A stretch of DNA of 64,000 nt from an uncultured Bacteroidales bacterium (GTDB lineage Bacteria > Bacteroidota > Bacteroidia > Bacteroidales > UBA11471). Location: positions 80,959 through 144,958 of the forward strand of contig CANQAM010000003.1 of the NCBI GenBank assembly GCA_947589325.1, written 5' to 3'. Positions 7,714 through 20,009 of the stretch are shown one piece after another. Numbering within the stretch: position 1 is the first letter of the stretch; each line of letters opens with the position of its first letter. The notes beneath the pieces are model-generated. The model saw only the letters and a list, made by a program, of their open reading frames with translations. It did no database searches and was not told where the DNA came from. A program made the translations under genes and the position numbers.

Positions 7714-8859
7714 TTATTTTTTCCGCTCCACCATGCGGCGGCGGAAACGGGTAATCATGTCTTTGATTTGCGTATCGAAAGCCTCCTGCTGTTCGAGCAT
7801 ATAGTGGATACGCAGGGGGAGGTAATAGAGGTGTTCTTTCAACGGTTTCGGCACATCGGGATTGTCGATGAGGCGGGCAGCATCTTTTTCGGTAACGATG
7901 ATGTGGCTTTTGTTCCCTCGTTCATAGGAGGCATTCACCCACGCTTCCGCTTTTTTCAACTCTTGCGCCGAAAATTCGTGGTGGTCGCCGTATTTCCATA
8001 CTTCCGGCTGCGGAACATACTGTTCGATGTATTCGATAAAGGGTTGCGGGTAGGCGATGCCGCAGATAATCAGTGTGTTGCTCTGCGGCTCGTTCAACTG
8101 TTCCAACGAAATGAGTTTCGCGTTTCCGTTCGGGAAAACGGGCTTCAATTCGTCGTATTGCAGACCGGAAAAGTAGAGCGACTGGTAAGGGTAGAGGTTG
8201 AGGTACTTCGACAGGAGTCGGTAGTCGATAGGTTTTAATGAATCCGGACATTTGGTAACGATGACGATGTTGGCGCGCGATTTTTCCGATATCGGTTCGC
8301 GCAGCCGCCCTACGGGCAGCAGCTTGTCTTCGTAAATCATGCGGTTGTAGCCGGTGAGCAGAATGGAAATGGCCGGCACGACGGAGCGGTGCTGGTAAGC
8401 GTCGTCGAGCAGTATCACGTCGATGTCGGGCGATTGTTGGAGCAGCCGCGATATACCCCGTCGGCGGTTGGCATCGACGGCGACGATAGTGGTCGGAAAT
8501 TTCCGTTTTATCTGCAACGGCTCATCGCCTGTGTCGGCAGCTGTCGAAGTCATGGTTACAAGTCTGAATCCGTGCGTGTGGCGTTTGTAGCCGCGACTGA
8601 GCACCGCCACGCGGTACGATGTCCCCGTGAGCATGCGTATGAGGTATTCGATATGGGGTGTTTTTCCTGTGCCGCCGACAGTGAGATTTCCTACGCTTAT
8701 CACCGGAATGTCGAAGCTCTTGCTCGGGAGCAGATTCCAATCGAAAAGACGGTTGCGTATCCATACGATTGCGCCGTACAGCCATGCTGCCGGAGCAAGC
8801 AGAGGGTATAGTTTCGTAGACTCCCCGTGCGTAACCGATTCGCTTATCTTTTCTCTCAT
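7714..8859 (-). CDS. lpxK: tetraacyldisaccharide 4'-kinase (lipid A synthesis)
   Basis: A 381-residue kinase that phosphorylates the 4' position of the lipid A disaccharide at the inner membrane. An N-terminal hydrophobic segment (about residues 19-35) is followed by a Walker A loop V-G-G-T-G-K-T within S-V-G-N-L-T-V-G-G. A later D-D-x-x-Q-H motif (D-D-A-Y-Q-H) is typical of LpxK. The start is placed at 8859 because a promoter -7 box sits at 8875-8882, downstream of the longer frame's start at 8904. First gene of the lpxK-punA-thiL group. Confidence 0.92.
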   Translation of the reverse strand: MREKISESVTHGESTKLYPLLAPAAWLYGAIVWIRNRLFDWNLLPSKSFDIPVISVGNLTVGGTGKTPHIEYLIRMLTGTSYRVAVLSRGYKRHTHGFRLVTMTSTAADTGDEPLQIKRKFPTTIVAVDANRRRGISRLLQQSPDIDVILLDDAYQHRSVVPAISILLTGYNRMIYEDKLLPVGRLREPISEKSRANIVIVTKCPDSLKPIDYRLLSKYLNLYPYQSLYFSGLQYDELKPVFPNGNAKLISLEQLNEPQSNTLIICGIAYPQPFIEYIEQYVPQPEVWKYGDHHEFSAQELKKAEAWVNASYERGNKSHIIVTEKDAARLIDNPDVPKPLKEHLYYLPLRIHYMLEQQEAFDTQIKDMITRFRRRMVERKK

Positions 8860-8874
8860 TTTACAAAATGATAG

Positions 8875-8905
8875 CAAAGATAACTCTTTTTCCCGAAATG
8901 ACAAT
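8875..8905 (-). promoter_or_regulatory. promoter of lpxK-punA-thiL
   Basis: On the minus strand, ATTG (8902-8905), 19 nt spacer, TATCTTTG (8875-8882). The -7 box is perfect and the -33 box has one mismatch. The mRNA leader would be only about 10 nt, which decides the lpxK start. Confidence 0.75.
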
Positions 8906-8999
8906 TTTATTTCAAGAAAAACGAATATTCGGCTTCCCAGATGAATCCCTTTGAAGTTGAAAAAGATACAACTTTCTCTTTGTAATTTTTGGAAAATAA

Positions 9000-9031
9000 T
9001 TTGTTTAATTCTTTTTTATTTTGTTCCTTTG
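9000..9031 (+). promoter_or_regulatory. candidate promoter of the nuo-atp operon
   Basis: TTTG (9000-9003), 20 nt spacer, TTCCTTTG (9024-9031); one mismatch from TAnnTTTG. It leaves a leader of about 45 nt before nuoA. The rest of the 8860-9083 gap shows only the lpxK promoter on the other strand and a small TTCCGG/CCGGAA hairpin near 9040. Confidence 0.6.
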
Positions 9032-9083
9032 GGGGACGATTCCGGAAAATGGCCGGAATCGCGAGAATCTTTTTATTGTCGAA

Positions 9084-9434
9084 ATGAATTTATCTTTATT
9101 CGTAGTCGTCTTTATTACAGGTATCGCACTTGTGGCTGCCGCTTTGGCGATAGCGGGACTCATTGCTCCCCGCTCGTACAATGCCCAGAAAGGCGAGGCT
9201 TATGAGTGCGGTATTCCTACGCATGGTACATCGTGGATGCAGTTTAAGGCAGGCTATTATTTGTTCGCTATACTCTTTCTGATGTTCGACGTGGAGACGG
9301 TTCTGCTCTTTCCGTGGGCGGTCATCGTCCGCGACTTGGGTGTTGCCGGTCTGGTAAACATTCTGTTTTTCCTGCTGATTCTGATTCTGGGATTGGCTTA
9401 CGCATGGAAGAAAGGAGCGTTGGAATGGAAGTAA
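9084..9434 (+). CDS. nuoA: complex I subunit A
   Basis: A 116-residue membrane subunit with three transmembrane helices. The conserved Y-E-C-G loop and the [12 protein letters not shown] helix of NuoA/ND3 are both present. The start is the ATG at 9084 (MNLSLF); upstream in-frame residues are polar and not NuoA-like. It overlaps nuoB by 10 bp. NuoA contributes to the hinge between the hydrophilic and membrane arms of the proton-pumping dehydrogenase. Confidence 0.95.
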   Translation: MNLSLFVVVFITGIALVAAALAIAGLIAPRSYNAQKGEAYECGIPTHGTSWMQFKAGYYLFAILFLMFDVETVLLFPWAVIVRDLGVAGLVNILFFLLILILGLAYAWKKGALEWK

Positions 9435-10015
9435 AGGCGAAGATAAAGGCGATGAAATCGGAAGATTTCAAAGATAATGAAGCTCTCGAAAAAATGGTAG
9501 AGGAGCTTCGCGCCAACGGGACAAACGTGATAATCGGGTGTCTCGACGACGTGATCAATTGGGGGCGCTCCAATTCGCTTTGGCCCCTGACGTTCGCTAC
9601 CAGCTGCTGCGGTATCGAATTTATGTCGGTGGGCGCTGCGCGCTATGACATGGCGCGATTCGGGTTCGAGGTAGCCCGCGCCAGTCCGCGTCAAGCCGAT
9701 TTCATCATGGTAGCAGGAACGATAGTGCACAAAATGGCGCCCGTGCTCAAACGCCTGTACGACCAGATGGCAGAGCCGAAATATGTGATTGCGGTAGGCG
9801 GCTGTGCCGTTTCCGGCGGTCCGTTCAAAAATTCGTATCATGTGCTCAACGGTGTGGGCGAAATCCTGCCCGTCGATGTCTATATACCCGGGTGTCCGCC
9901 CCGTCCCGAAGCCATGCTTTACGGCATGATGCAGTTGCAGCGCAAAGTGAAAGTCGAAAACTTTTTCGGCGGTGTAAACCGGAAAGAGCGGAAACCCATT
10001 GAAGTGAAAGATTGA
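9425..10015 (+). CDS. nuoB: complex I subunit B, N2 cluster protein
   Basis: A 196-residue peripheral subunit that binds the terminal iron-sulfur cluster N2, the electron donor to quinone. The ligands are visible: the vicinal Cys61-Cys62 in S-C-C-G-I-E, Cys127 in G-G-C-A-V-S-G-G and Cys157 in C-P-P-R-P-E. The ATG at 9425 overlaps the nuoA end; the frame is open further upstream but only as antisense-like peptide. An N-terminal extension of about 35 residues precedes the core. Followed 4 bp later by nuoCD. Confidence 0.95.
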   Translation: MEVKAKIKAMKSEDFKDNEALEKMVEELRANGTNVIIGCLDDVINWGRSNSLWPLTFATSCCGIEFMSVGAARYDMARFGFEVARASPRQADFIMVAGTIVHKMAPVLKRLYDQMAEPKYVIAVGGCAVSGGPFKNSYHVLNGVGEILPVDVYIPGCPPRPEAMLYGMMQLQRKVKVENFFGGVNRKERKPIEVKD

Positions 10016-10019
10016 TTTG

Positions 10020-11648
10020 ATGACAGATATACAGGAGAAAATAAGCGCATTCATGTCCGATGCCTCTGCGGAGGCAGGGCAGTACCCCACCTTTGCTGTG
10101 CCTGCCGAAAAGCTGCCCGCATTGGCGGCTTATCTGCACGACGATGCCGATTTGCAATTCGACAATCTCGTGGCACTGGTAGGCAACGACTGGGGCGATA
10201 CGTTGGGTGTCGTTTATTATCTCAACTCCGTCAAATACAACCATTGGGTTATTCTCAAAACCTCCACGACCGACCGTGAAAATCCGCTGCTGTACAGCGT
10301 AAGTCATATATGGACGAATGCCCTGCTCGAAGAGCGCGAAGTCTATGACTTCTTCGGCATACGCTTTATCGGGCACCCCGATATGCGCCGCATCTTCCTG
10401 CGGGAAGACTGGTACGGCTACCCCCTCCGGAAAGACTACGACACCAGCCGCGAAAACAATCCGATACCGGAAACCAACGAGGAGTGCAGCGATACCACCG
10501 TATCGTGGTCGATGAGTCCCGACGGCAAGCCGGAAAAGAAAATCGTCGAGATTTTCGGAAAAGACGACTATATCGTCAATATCGGGCCGCAGCACCCCGC
10601 TACGCATGGTGTGCTGCGCTTCCGCACCGCCCTCGACGGCGAAGAGATAAAGAAAATCGACGTCCACTGCGGATACATACATCGAGGCATCGAAAAACTG
10701 TGGGAGGGCATGACTTACCCGCAGACCCTGCACATGACCGACCGTCTCGACTACCTGTCGGCGCACCAGAACCGCCATGCCCTTTGCATGTGCATCGAAG
10801 ACGCCCTGCAACTCGAAGTGCCGTTGCGTGCGCAGTACATTCGCACGATGATGGACGAGCTGATGCGCATATCGTCGCACCTGCTTTTCTTCGCCACCAT
10901 GGCGATGGATCTCGGTGCCTTGACGGCATTCTTCTACGGATTCAGAGAAAGGGAATTGGTGCTCGATATATTCGAAGACACGTGCGGCGCACGAATGTCG
11001 TTGAACTACAACACCATCGGCGGCGTCATGGCAGATATACACCCCGATTTTCGGCGTAAGGTCAAAGAGTTTATACGTATCATGCCCGACCGGCTGAAAG
11101 AGTATCATGAAGTATTTTCGGGTAACGTCATCGCCCGCAACCGACTGATAGGAGTAGGGCATCTCTCGCTCGAAGACGCGGTGCGCTACAACACCACCGG
11201 ACCTTCGGGACGGGCATCGGGTTGGGCGTGCGACGTGCGCAAACGCACCCCTTACGGCGTGTACGACAAAGTGGATTTCGATGAAGTGCTCGCGACCGAA
11301 GGCGACTCCTACGCGCGCTATATGGTGCGTATGAAAGAGATAGAGCAATCGCTCCGCATTCTCGAACAACTCGTCGATAATATACCCGAAGGCGATTATG
11401 CCGTGAAGACGAAACCGATTATCAAAGTGCCCGAAGGACGCTACTTCAAACAGGTGGAGGCATCGCGCGGCGCATTCGGCATCTACCTCGAAAGTCGCGG
11501 CGACAAAACGCCTTACCGCCTCAAAGTCGTATCGCCCGGATATGCGTTGGTGGGCGCAATCGACCATTTGGCGCGCGGCGCGAAAATCGCCGACCTGATA
11601 GCTATCGGAGCTTCGCTTGATTACGTCGTTCCCGATATAGACCGATAA
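10020..11648 (+). CDS. nuoCD: fused complex I subunits C and D
   Basis: A 542-residue protein joining NuoC (about residues 1-165, with R-I-F-L-R-E-D-W-Y-G-Y-P-L-R-K-D-Y) and NuoD (about 180-542, with N-I-G-P-Q-H-P-A-T-H-G and Y-I-H-R-G-I-E-K). NuoD forms the quinone pocket with NuoB. Fused C-D subunits are usual in enterobacteria and several other groups. ATG at 10020 is preferred over the TTG three bases upstream. Separated from nuoH by 30 bp. Confidence 0.95.
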   Translation: MTDIQEKISAFMSDASAEAGQYPTFAVPAEKLPALAAYLHDDADLQFDNLVALVGNDWGDTLGVVYYLNSVKYNHWVILKTSTTDRENPLLYSVSHIWTNALLEEREVYDFFGIRFIGHPDMRRIFLREDWYGYPLRKDYDTSRENNPIPETNEECSDTTVSWSMSPDGKPEKKIVEIFGKDDYIVNIGPQHPATHGVLRFRTALDGEEIKKIDVHCGYIHRGIEKLWEGMTYPQTLHMTDRLDYLSAHQNRHALCMCIEDALQLEVPLRAQYIRTMMDELMRISSHLLFFATMAMDLGALTAFFYGFRERELVLDIFEDTCGARMSLNYNTIGGVMADIHPDFRRKVKEFIRIMPDRLKEYHEVFSGNVIARNRLIGVGHLSLEDAVRYNTTGPSGRASGWACDVRKRTPYGVYDKVDFDEVLATEGDSYARYMVRMKEIEQSLRILEQLVDNIPEGDYAVKTKPIIKVPEGRYFKQVEASRGAFGIYLESRGDKTPYRLKVVSPGYALVGAIDHLARGAKIADLIAIGASLDYVVPDIDR

Positions 11649-11678
11649 TAAGTAAGAACAATAAAACAGCAAAACGAT

Positions 11679-14281
<2,603 letters not shown>

Positions 14282-14299
14282 TCTTAAATCGTTCATGCC

Positions 14300-14533
14300 A
14301 TGAATCTCGAAATCATATCTTCTACCGGAATCCTTTTCAAAGGCGAAGCCACACGGGTAACGCTGCCCGGTACGCTCGGCTCGTTTACCGTGCTGCAAGA
14401 CCATGCCTCCCTGCTCTCCTCCCTCCGCGCCGGAACGCTCGAATACGAAAGCGGCGGCGAAGTGAAAAGCGTGGAAATCGGAGGCGGTTTTGTCGATGTA
14501 AACAACAATCGGGTTGCCGTATGCTTGAAATGA
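14300..14533 (+). CDS. atpC: ATP synthase F1 subunit epsilon, short form
   Basis: Only 77 residues: the N-terminal beta-sandwich (start M-N-L-E-I-I-S-S-T-G) without the C-terminal two-helix arm found in the roughly 135-residue E. coli subunit. That arm regulates ATP hydrolysis in other bacteria, so this enzyme must lack epsilon-type inhibition. The frame ends cleanly and atpB starts 25 bp later, so this is not a frameshift; short epsilon subunits are common in this phylum. Confidence 0.92.
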   Translation: MNLEIISSTGILFKGEATRVTLPGTLGSFTVLQDHASLLSSLRAGTLEYESGGEVKSVEIGGGFVDVNNNRVAVCLK

Positions 14534-14558
14534 TATTCGACAGAAAAACGACACAGAG

Positions 14559-15632
14559 ATGAAAAAAACGATATTCTATCGAATGCTCTTGCTTCTCGCC
14601 GTCATGGCGGCGTGCACTCTGCCGGTGCGTGCCGAAGAAGAGAGCGGGACTTTCGATGCCAAAGAAACCATTTTCGAGCATCTGCTCGACAATTACGGTT
14701 GGGAAGTGCCGTTTTCCCATACGATGCGCATACCGCTGCCCATCATCGTCCGCAACCACGAGGGCGAATGGAGCATGTTCGGGTCGCACCGCGTCGCTCA
14801 CGGGGAAACATACAACGGCTATTTCATTCCGCAGGAAGGTGAGTTCAAAGGCAAGGTGGTAACCCACGACGCCGACGGCAATGCCTATCGTCCGCTCGAC
14901 CTGTCGATTACCAAAAACGTGATGGCGCTGTTTATCGCCACCGCGCTGCTCTGCCTCTGCTTCATTCCGATGGCACGCTGGTATCGCAAGCACCCGCATG
15001 GAGCGCCGCGCAAAGGCTACGGCTTTATGGAGCTGATTATCGACATGATATACCAAGACCTCGTGAAACCCGTATTGGGTCGCGACGCCAAACGGTATGC
15101 CCCCTATCTGCTGACGGTATTTTTCTTCATTTTCTTCATCAACATCTTGGGATTGATGGTCATATTCCCCGCCGGAGCCAACCTCTCGGGAAATATCGCC
15201 GTTACGATGGTGCTGGCACTCTGCACGTTCCTCGTGGTCAATCTTACCGGAACCAAACATTACTGGAAAGATATTTTCTGGCCGGAGGTTCCCATGTGGA
15301 TGAAGTGTCCCATACCGTTGATGCCCGTCATCGAACTGTTCGGCGCCCTCACCAAACCGGTGGCGCTGATGATTCGTCTGTTCGCCAACATGATGGGCGG
15401 ACACCTGATTGTGCTGGTACTCATATCGCTCATCTTCATCTTCGGAGCCATGGGCACGGCAGTACTGGCGGGAACCACCGTATTGGCGGTACTCTTTTCT
15501 CTTTTCATGAACCTTCTCGACGTATTGATAAGTTTCATACAAGCCTACGTGTTCACTATCTTGTCCACGATATTCATCAGTCTGGCGAGAGTGCGCGGCG
15601 AGGAAGCACATGAAGAAGCACCTGTAAAATAA
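14559..15632 (+). CDS. atpB: ATP synthase Fo subunit a
   Basis: A 357-residue proton-channel subunit, about 85-110 residues longer than usual at the N-terminus. Residues 1-25 look like a cleavable signal peptide (ending V-R-A-E-E) and residues 26-120 form a polar, probably periplasmic domain before the first channel helix (I-T-K-N-V-M-A-L-F). The essential arginine is in L-M-I-R-L-F-A-N, near residue 273. An atpI gene is absent between atpC and atpB. Confidence 0.94.
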   Translation: MKKTIFYRMLLLLAVMAACTLPVRAEEESGTFDAKETIFEHLLDNYGWEVPFSHTMRIPLPIIVRNHEGEWSMFGSHRVAHGETYNGYFIPQEGEFKGKVVTHDADGNAYRPLDLSITKNVMALFIATALLCLCFIPMARWYRKHPHGAPRKGYGFMELIIDMIYQDLVKPVLGRDAKRYAPYLLTVFFFIFFINILGLMVIFPAGANLSGNIAVTMVLALCTFLVVNLTGTKHYWKDIFWPEVPMWMKCPIPLMPVIELFGALTKPVALMIRLFANMMGGHLIVLVLISLIFIFGAMGTAVLAGTTVLAVLFSLFMNLLDVLISFIQAYVFTILSTIFISLARVRGEEAHEEAPVK

Positions 15633-15666
15633 AAAACAAAATAAAATTATAAACCCTTAAAATTAA

Positions 15667-15930
<264 letters not shown>

Positions 15931-15948
15931 TCGTCAAAAAAACGCGCT

Positions 15949-16446
15949 ATGGAACTATTCACTCCCGAATTCGGACTGGTATTCTGGATGTTCCTCGTGT
16001 TTGCCATACTCTTCGTGATATTGGCGAAATATGCATGGCCTGCCATCTTGAAAAGCGTGGACGAACGCGCCGACTTCATAGATAAAGGCGTAGCTTATGC
16101 GCAGGAAGCCAAGACCCAGCTCGAACACGCAACGGAAAACGCCCAAGCTCTCCTTGCCGAAGCACAACAGAAGCAGCTCGAAATCTTGCGGGAAGCCGCA
16201 CAGACCAAAGCGCAAATCATAGAAGATGCGCGCAAAGCCGCTTCGGTCGAAGCCAAGAAAGTCATGGACGCCGCTGCCGTAGCGATAGAAGAAGCCCGCA
16301 AGGAATCGGAAGCGCAGTTCCGTCGGCAGGTAAGCGAATTTGCCCTGCAAATCGCCGAAAAACTGATGCGGCAGGAACTCTCCGACAACAAGAAGCAGAA
16401 AGAGTTGGTGGACAAACTATTAACAGACATCGAGAATAAAAATTAA
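15949..16446 (+). CDS. atpF: ATP synthase Fo subunit b
   Basis: A 165-residue peripheral-stalk subunit: one N-terminal membrane helix (about residues 8-28) and a long Ala/Glu/Lys/Gln-rich coiled coil. It opens M-E-L-F-T-P-E-F-G-L, typical of the phylum. It holds the delta subunit and alpha3beta3 head against rotation. Six bp separate it from atpH. Confidence 0.95.
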   Translation: MELFTPEFGLVFWMFLVFAILFVILAKYAWPAILKSVDERADFIDKGVAYAQEAKTQLEHATENAQALLAEAQQKQLEILREAAQTKAQIIEDARKAASVEAKKVMDAAAVAIEEARKESEAQFRRQVSEFALQIAEKLMRQELSDNKKQKELVDKLLTDIENKN

Positions 16447-16452
16447 TCGAAT

Positions 16453-17010
16453 ATGAACGAAGGACTTATCGCCAGCCGATATGCGAAAGCCTTGCTCAAA
16501 TATGCGCAAGACCAAAACGCTACGCAACGCCTTTACGACGTGGCGCGACAAGTGGAAAAAAGTTTTGTCGCACACCCCGATTTGCAGGAAGCGATGCTCA
16601 ACCCTGTGCTGGAAGCCGCACGGAAAGAAACCCTGTTGCTCTCTGCTGCCGGTGTCGATGCCGATAGCTCGAAAGAGTACCTTCGTTTTATCCGTCTGCT
16701 ATTGGTCAAACGGCGTGAAGACTATATCCGCTCTATCATGCTCGCGTATCAGAAACTGTATCGCGAATGCAACCGTATCGTCAAGGCGCATATCGTAACG
16801 GCGACCCCTCTCGACAGCAAAACGCTTGCCCGCATAGAGGCTGTCGTTGCCGCCCAGTGCCAAGGTAAAACGTTGGAATTGGAACACACGATAGACCCCG
16901 AAATCATCGGCGGTTTCGTGCTCGATGTCGATGGGTTGCAGATGGACGCTTCTATCGTAAAAGAACTGAAACAATTGCGGTTAAAATTAATACACAGCAA
17001 AAGATTATGA
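16453..17010 (+). CDS. atpH: ATP synthase F1 subunit delta
   Basis: A 185-residue stalk-linking subunit. The N-terminal helical bundle begins with the conserved I-A-S-R-Y-A-K-A-L pattern, and the C-terminal domain carries [11 protein letters not shown]. It overlaps atpA by four bases (ATGA), the usual sign of coupled translation in F-type operons. Confidence 0.94.
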   Translation: MNEGLIASRYAKALLKYAQDQNATQRLYDVARQVEKSFVAHPDLQEAMLNPVLEAARKETLLLSAAGVDADSSKEYLRFIRLLLVKRREDYIRSIMLAYQKLYRECNRIVKAHIVTATPLDSKTLARIEAVVAAQCQGKTLELEHTIDPEIIGGFVLDVDGLQMDASIVKELKQLRLKLIHSKRL

Positions 17011-18584
17011 TTAAACCAGATGAGATTTCAGATATACTGAAACAACAACTCGAAGAGGTCGATTCGAAGGTCTCTTTTGAAGAAGTCGGTACCGTACTCG
17101 AAGTGGGCGACGGCGTTGCCCACGTCTTCGGTCTCGACAACGTTCGTTCGAGTGAGTTGGTAGAATTTGAAAACGGTGTACGCGGTGTCGCCATGAACCT
17201 CGAAGAGAGTAATGTCGGCGTCATTCTCATGGGTCAGAACAGCTCCGTCAAAGAGAACATGACGGTACGCCGCACCGGAAAAATCGCTTCCATTCCCGTA
17301 GGCGACGGTCTTATAGGTCGTGTCATCAACACCTTGGGCGAGCCTATCGACGGCGCGGGAGCCATTGCCGGCGAAACCATAGACCTGCCGCTCGACCGAA
17401 AAGCGCCGGGCGTAATTTTCCGCCAACCCGTGAACCAACCTTTGCAGACGGGTATCAAGCCCATCGATGCCATGGTGCCTATCGGTCGCGGACAGCGCGA
17501 GCTGATAATCGGCGACCGCCAGACCGGAAAAACCTCGATTGCCGTAGATACGATTCTCAACCAACGCCAGAATTTCCTCGACGGCGACCCCGTTTACTGC
17601 ATCTATGTCGCTATCGGTCAGAAAGCCTCTTCGGTGGCTGCCTTGGTCAATACCCTGCGCGAACACGGCGCACTCGACTATACGATTGTATTGAGCGCCA
17701 ACGCCTCCGACTCGGCGTCCATGCGCTATTACGCACCTTTTGCCGGTGCTGCTATCGGCGAATATTTCAGGGACAGCGGGCGTCATGCCCTCGTCGTTTA
17801 CGACGACTTGTCGAAACAGGCAGTCGCCTATCGTGAAATTTCGTTGATTCTTCGCCGTCCTTCGGGTCGTGAAGCCTACCCGGGCGATATATTCTACCTG
17901 CATTCCCGTCTCTTGGAGCGTGCCGCCAAAATTATTGCTAACGACAGCGTGGCAGCTACCATGAACGACCTGCCCGAAGTCATGCGCCCCATTGTAAAAG
18001 GCGGCGGTTCGCTGACGGCACTGCCTATCATCGAAACGCAGGCAGGCGACGTATCGGCTTATATCCCGACCAACGTCATCTCCATTACCGACGGTCAGAT
18101 ATTCCTCGAAACGGCGCTCTTCAACCAAGGTATGCGCCCCGCCATCAACGTCGGTATTTCGGTATCGCGTGTGGGAGGTAACGCTCAGGTGAAGTCGATG
18201 AAGAAAGTCGCCGGTACCTTGAAGATAGACCAAGCCCAGTACCGCGAGTTGGAATCGTTCTCGAAATTCGGCGGCGATCTCGACCCCGTAACGGCAATGG
18301 TCATCGACAAAGGCCGCAAAAACAGCCAGCTGCTCGTGCAGCCGCAATATTCCCCGATGCCCGTCGAAAACGAAATCGCCGTCATCTATTGCGGAACGAA
18401 AGGCTTGCTGCGCGATTTGCCTATCGAAAAAGTCTCCGCTTTTGAAAAACTTTTCCTCGAAGTGATGAATGCCCGTCATCGCAAAGACGTGCTCGACCCG
18501 CTGCGTGCCGGAAAACTCACTCCCGAAATGGAAGAGATTTTGAAGAAAGAAGCGGAAGAAGTTGTGGAACGATTTAAGAAATAA
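17007..18584 (+). CDS. atpA: ATP synthase F1 subunit alpha
   Basis: A 525-residue non-catalytic nucleotide-binding subunit. The Walker A motif G-D-R-Q-T-G-K-T is at about residues 169-176, and the C-terminal half has the [10 protein letters not shown] signature. Length is normal. It is translated from an ATG overlapping the atpH stop and is followed 5 bp later by atpG. Confidence 0.97.
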   Translation: MIKPDEISDILKQQLEEVDSKVSFEEVGTVLEVGDGVAHVFGLDNVRSSELVEFENGVRGVAMNLEESNVGVILMGQNSSVKENMTVRRTGKIASIPVGDGLIGRVINTLGEPIDGAGAIAGETIDLPLDRKAPGVIFRQPVNQPLQTGIKPIDAMVPIGRGQRELIIGDRQTGKTSIAVDTILNQRQNFLDGDPVYCIYVAIGQKASSVAALVNTLREHGALDYTIVLSANASDSASMRYYAPFAGAAIGEYFRDSGRHALVVYDDLSKQAVAYREISLILRRPSGREAYPGDIFYLHSRLLERAAKIIANDSVAATMNDLPEVMRPIVKGGGSLTALPIIETQAGDVSAYIPTNVISITDGQIFLETALFNQGMRPAINVGISVSRVGGNAQVKSMKKVAGTLKIDQAQYRELESFSKFGGDLDPVTAMVIDKGRKNSQLLVQPQYSPMPVENEIAVIYCGTKGLLRDLPIEKVSAFEKLFLEVMNARHRKDVLDPLRAGKLTPEMEEILKKEAEEVVERFKK

Positions 18585-18589
18585 GCATT

Positions 18590-19471
18590 ATGTCCACCAT
18601 GCGCGAGTTGAAGGGAAGAATCGGTTCGGTAGAATCTTCCCAAAAAATTACCGGAGCATTGAAGATGATTTCTTCGGCGAAGTTGCGGAAAGCCGAACAG
18701 GCTTTGTCGCACATGAAACCGTACAGGGAACAGCTGCAACAGACCATCAACAACCTGTTGGAGGCAGATGTCGAATACACCTCGCCGTTGAGCGAAGTGC
18801 GCCCGATGCGTCGGGTCGCCATTGTCGTATTCGCCTCCGATGACGGTCATTGCGGCGCATTCAATGCCAACCTCTACAAAGCGTTGTTGTCCCGCGTGGA
18901 AACGCTGCGTGCCGATGCGGTAAATCAACTTGTCGTCGATGTATATCCCGTCGGTAAAAAGATATTCTCGTCGGTTACCAAAACCGACGGAATAAACGCT
19001 TGTTTTCGAGATTATTTCAATGCCAAAAGCTCTCCCGAAGAAATCAAGCGTTTCGTCGGCGAGATGACGACGGCGTTTCTCGCGAAAGAGTACGACGAAG
19101 TGGAGTGCATCTATGCTTATTACAAAAGCGTGGCGACGCAAATTGTGAAGACACGTACCATTCTGCCTGTAAGTGTGGAAGAGTTGCAGGTATCGGCGAC
19201 AGGCGCTCCTGCGCGCGTTACCCCCTACCTGTATGAACCCGACCGCATGGCGATTTTCGAGGCGCTGCTGCCGCTGTTCGTTCTCTCCTCTTTTCAGGAA
19301 GCCTGCCTGCAAAGCCGCACTTCCGAACAGGGGGCGCGCATCATGGCGATGCAGACGGCCAGCGACAATGCCCGTAAACTGCTCGATGAGCTGCGCTTGG
19401 AATACAACAAGTTGCGGCAGCAGGGCATTACCAGCGAGCTGCTCGACATCATAGGTGGATCTATCCGATAA
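18590..19471 (+). CDS. atpG: ATP synthase F1 subunit gamma
   Basis: A 293-residue rotor shaft. The N-terminal helix has R-I-G-S-V-E-S-S-Q-K-I-T-G-A-L-K-M-I, and the C-terminal helix has M-A-M-Q-T-A-S-D-N-A. It is the last ATP synthase gene. After its stop come a hairpin at 19478-19506 and then nuoI, so the complex I genes resume on the same strand. Confidence 0.95.
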   Translation: MSTMRELKGRIGSVESSQKITGALKMISSAKLRKAEQALSHMKPYREQLQQTINNLLEADVEYTSPLSEVRPMRRVAIVVFASDDGHCGAFNANLYKALLSRVETLRADAVNQLVVDVYPVGKKIFSSVTKTDGINACFRDYFNAKSSPEEIKRFVGEMTTAFLAKEYDEVECIYAYYKSVATQIVKTRTILPVSVEELQVSATGAPARVTPYLYEPDRMAIFEALLPLFVLSSFQEACLQSRTSEQGARIMAMQTASDNARKLLDELRLEYNKLRQQGITSELLDIIGGSIR

Positions 19472-19477
19472 AAACAT

Positions 19478-19506
19478 AAGGCAGAGAGTTTCAGACTCTT
19501 TGCCTT
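19478..19506 (+). other. hairpin between atpG and nuoI
   Basis: A 12-bp stem (AAGGCAGAGAGT / ACTCTTTGCCTT, one G-U pair) with a 5-nt loop, followed by ATTTCATT rather than a true T-run. It could be a leaky terminator or an RNA-processing element that sets different levels for the atp genes and the distal nuo genes. I see no good promoter in the remaining 33 bp before nuoI. Confidence 0.6.
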
Positions 19507-19539
19507 ATTTCATTCTAAAAAGAATACCCTATCCCGTTT

Positions 19540-20001
19540 ATGGAAAGTATAAAAAACTATTTCATCGCATTTTGGAAAGGACTTTGGAGCCTGCTTGTGG
19601 GAATGAAGGTGACGGGTAAAGAATTCGTTACCCCGAAGGTTACGGAAAAATATCCCGAAAACAGAGCGACCTTGAAAATCGCCGACCGGTTCAGAGCCAC
19701 CCTGACGTTGAAATACGATGCCGACGGCAATCATAAGTGCGTCGCCTGCGGCATCTGCCAGATGAACTGTCCCAACCACACGATACAAATCGTTTCCAAA
19801 AAGGTTACCGACGAAGCGGGCAACACCAAACGTGTGCTCGACGATTATATTTACGACTTGGGCAGCTGCGTTTTCTGCCAGCTCTGTGTAACGTCGTGTC
19901 CGCACGGCGCTTTGGAATTTAGCAACGATTTCGAGCAAGCCGTGTTCACCCGCTCGAAACTGGTGAAACATCTTAATCGTAAACCTGAATCTTCAAATTG
20001 A
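19540..20001 (+). CDS. nuoI: complex I subunit I, two [4Fe-4S] ferredoxin-type
   Basis: A 153-residue peripheral subunit with two full C-x2-C-x2-C-x3-C-P motifs: Cys67/70/73/77 and Cys110/113/116/120. These bind clusters N6a and N6b, which pass electrons to NuoB. With NuoE, F and G missing from this operon, NuoI is the likely entry point for electrons from ferredoxin or another donor. It lies 68 bp after atpG. Confidence 0.95.
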   Translation: MESIKNYFIAFWKGLWSLLVGMKVTGKEFVTPKVTEKYPENRATLKIADRFRATLTLKYDADGNHKCVACGICQMNCPNHTIQIVSKKVTDEAGNTKRVLDDYIYDLGSCVFCQLCVTSCPHGALEFSNDFEQAVFTRSKLVKHLNRKPESSN

Positions 20002-20009
20002 TATTTGCT

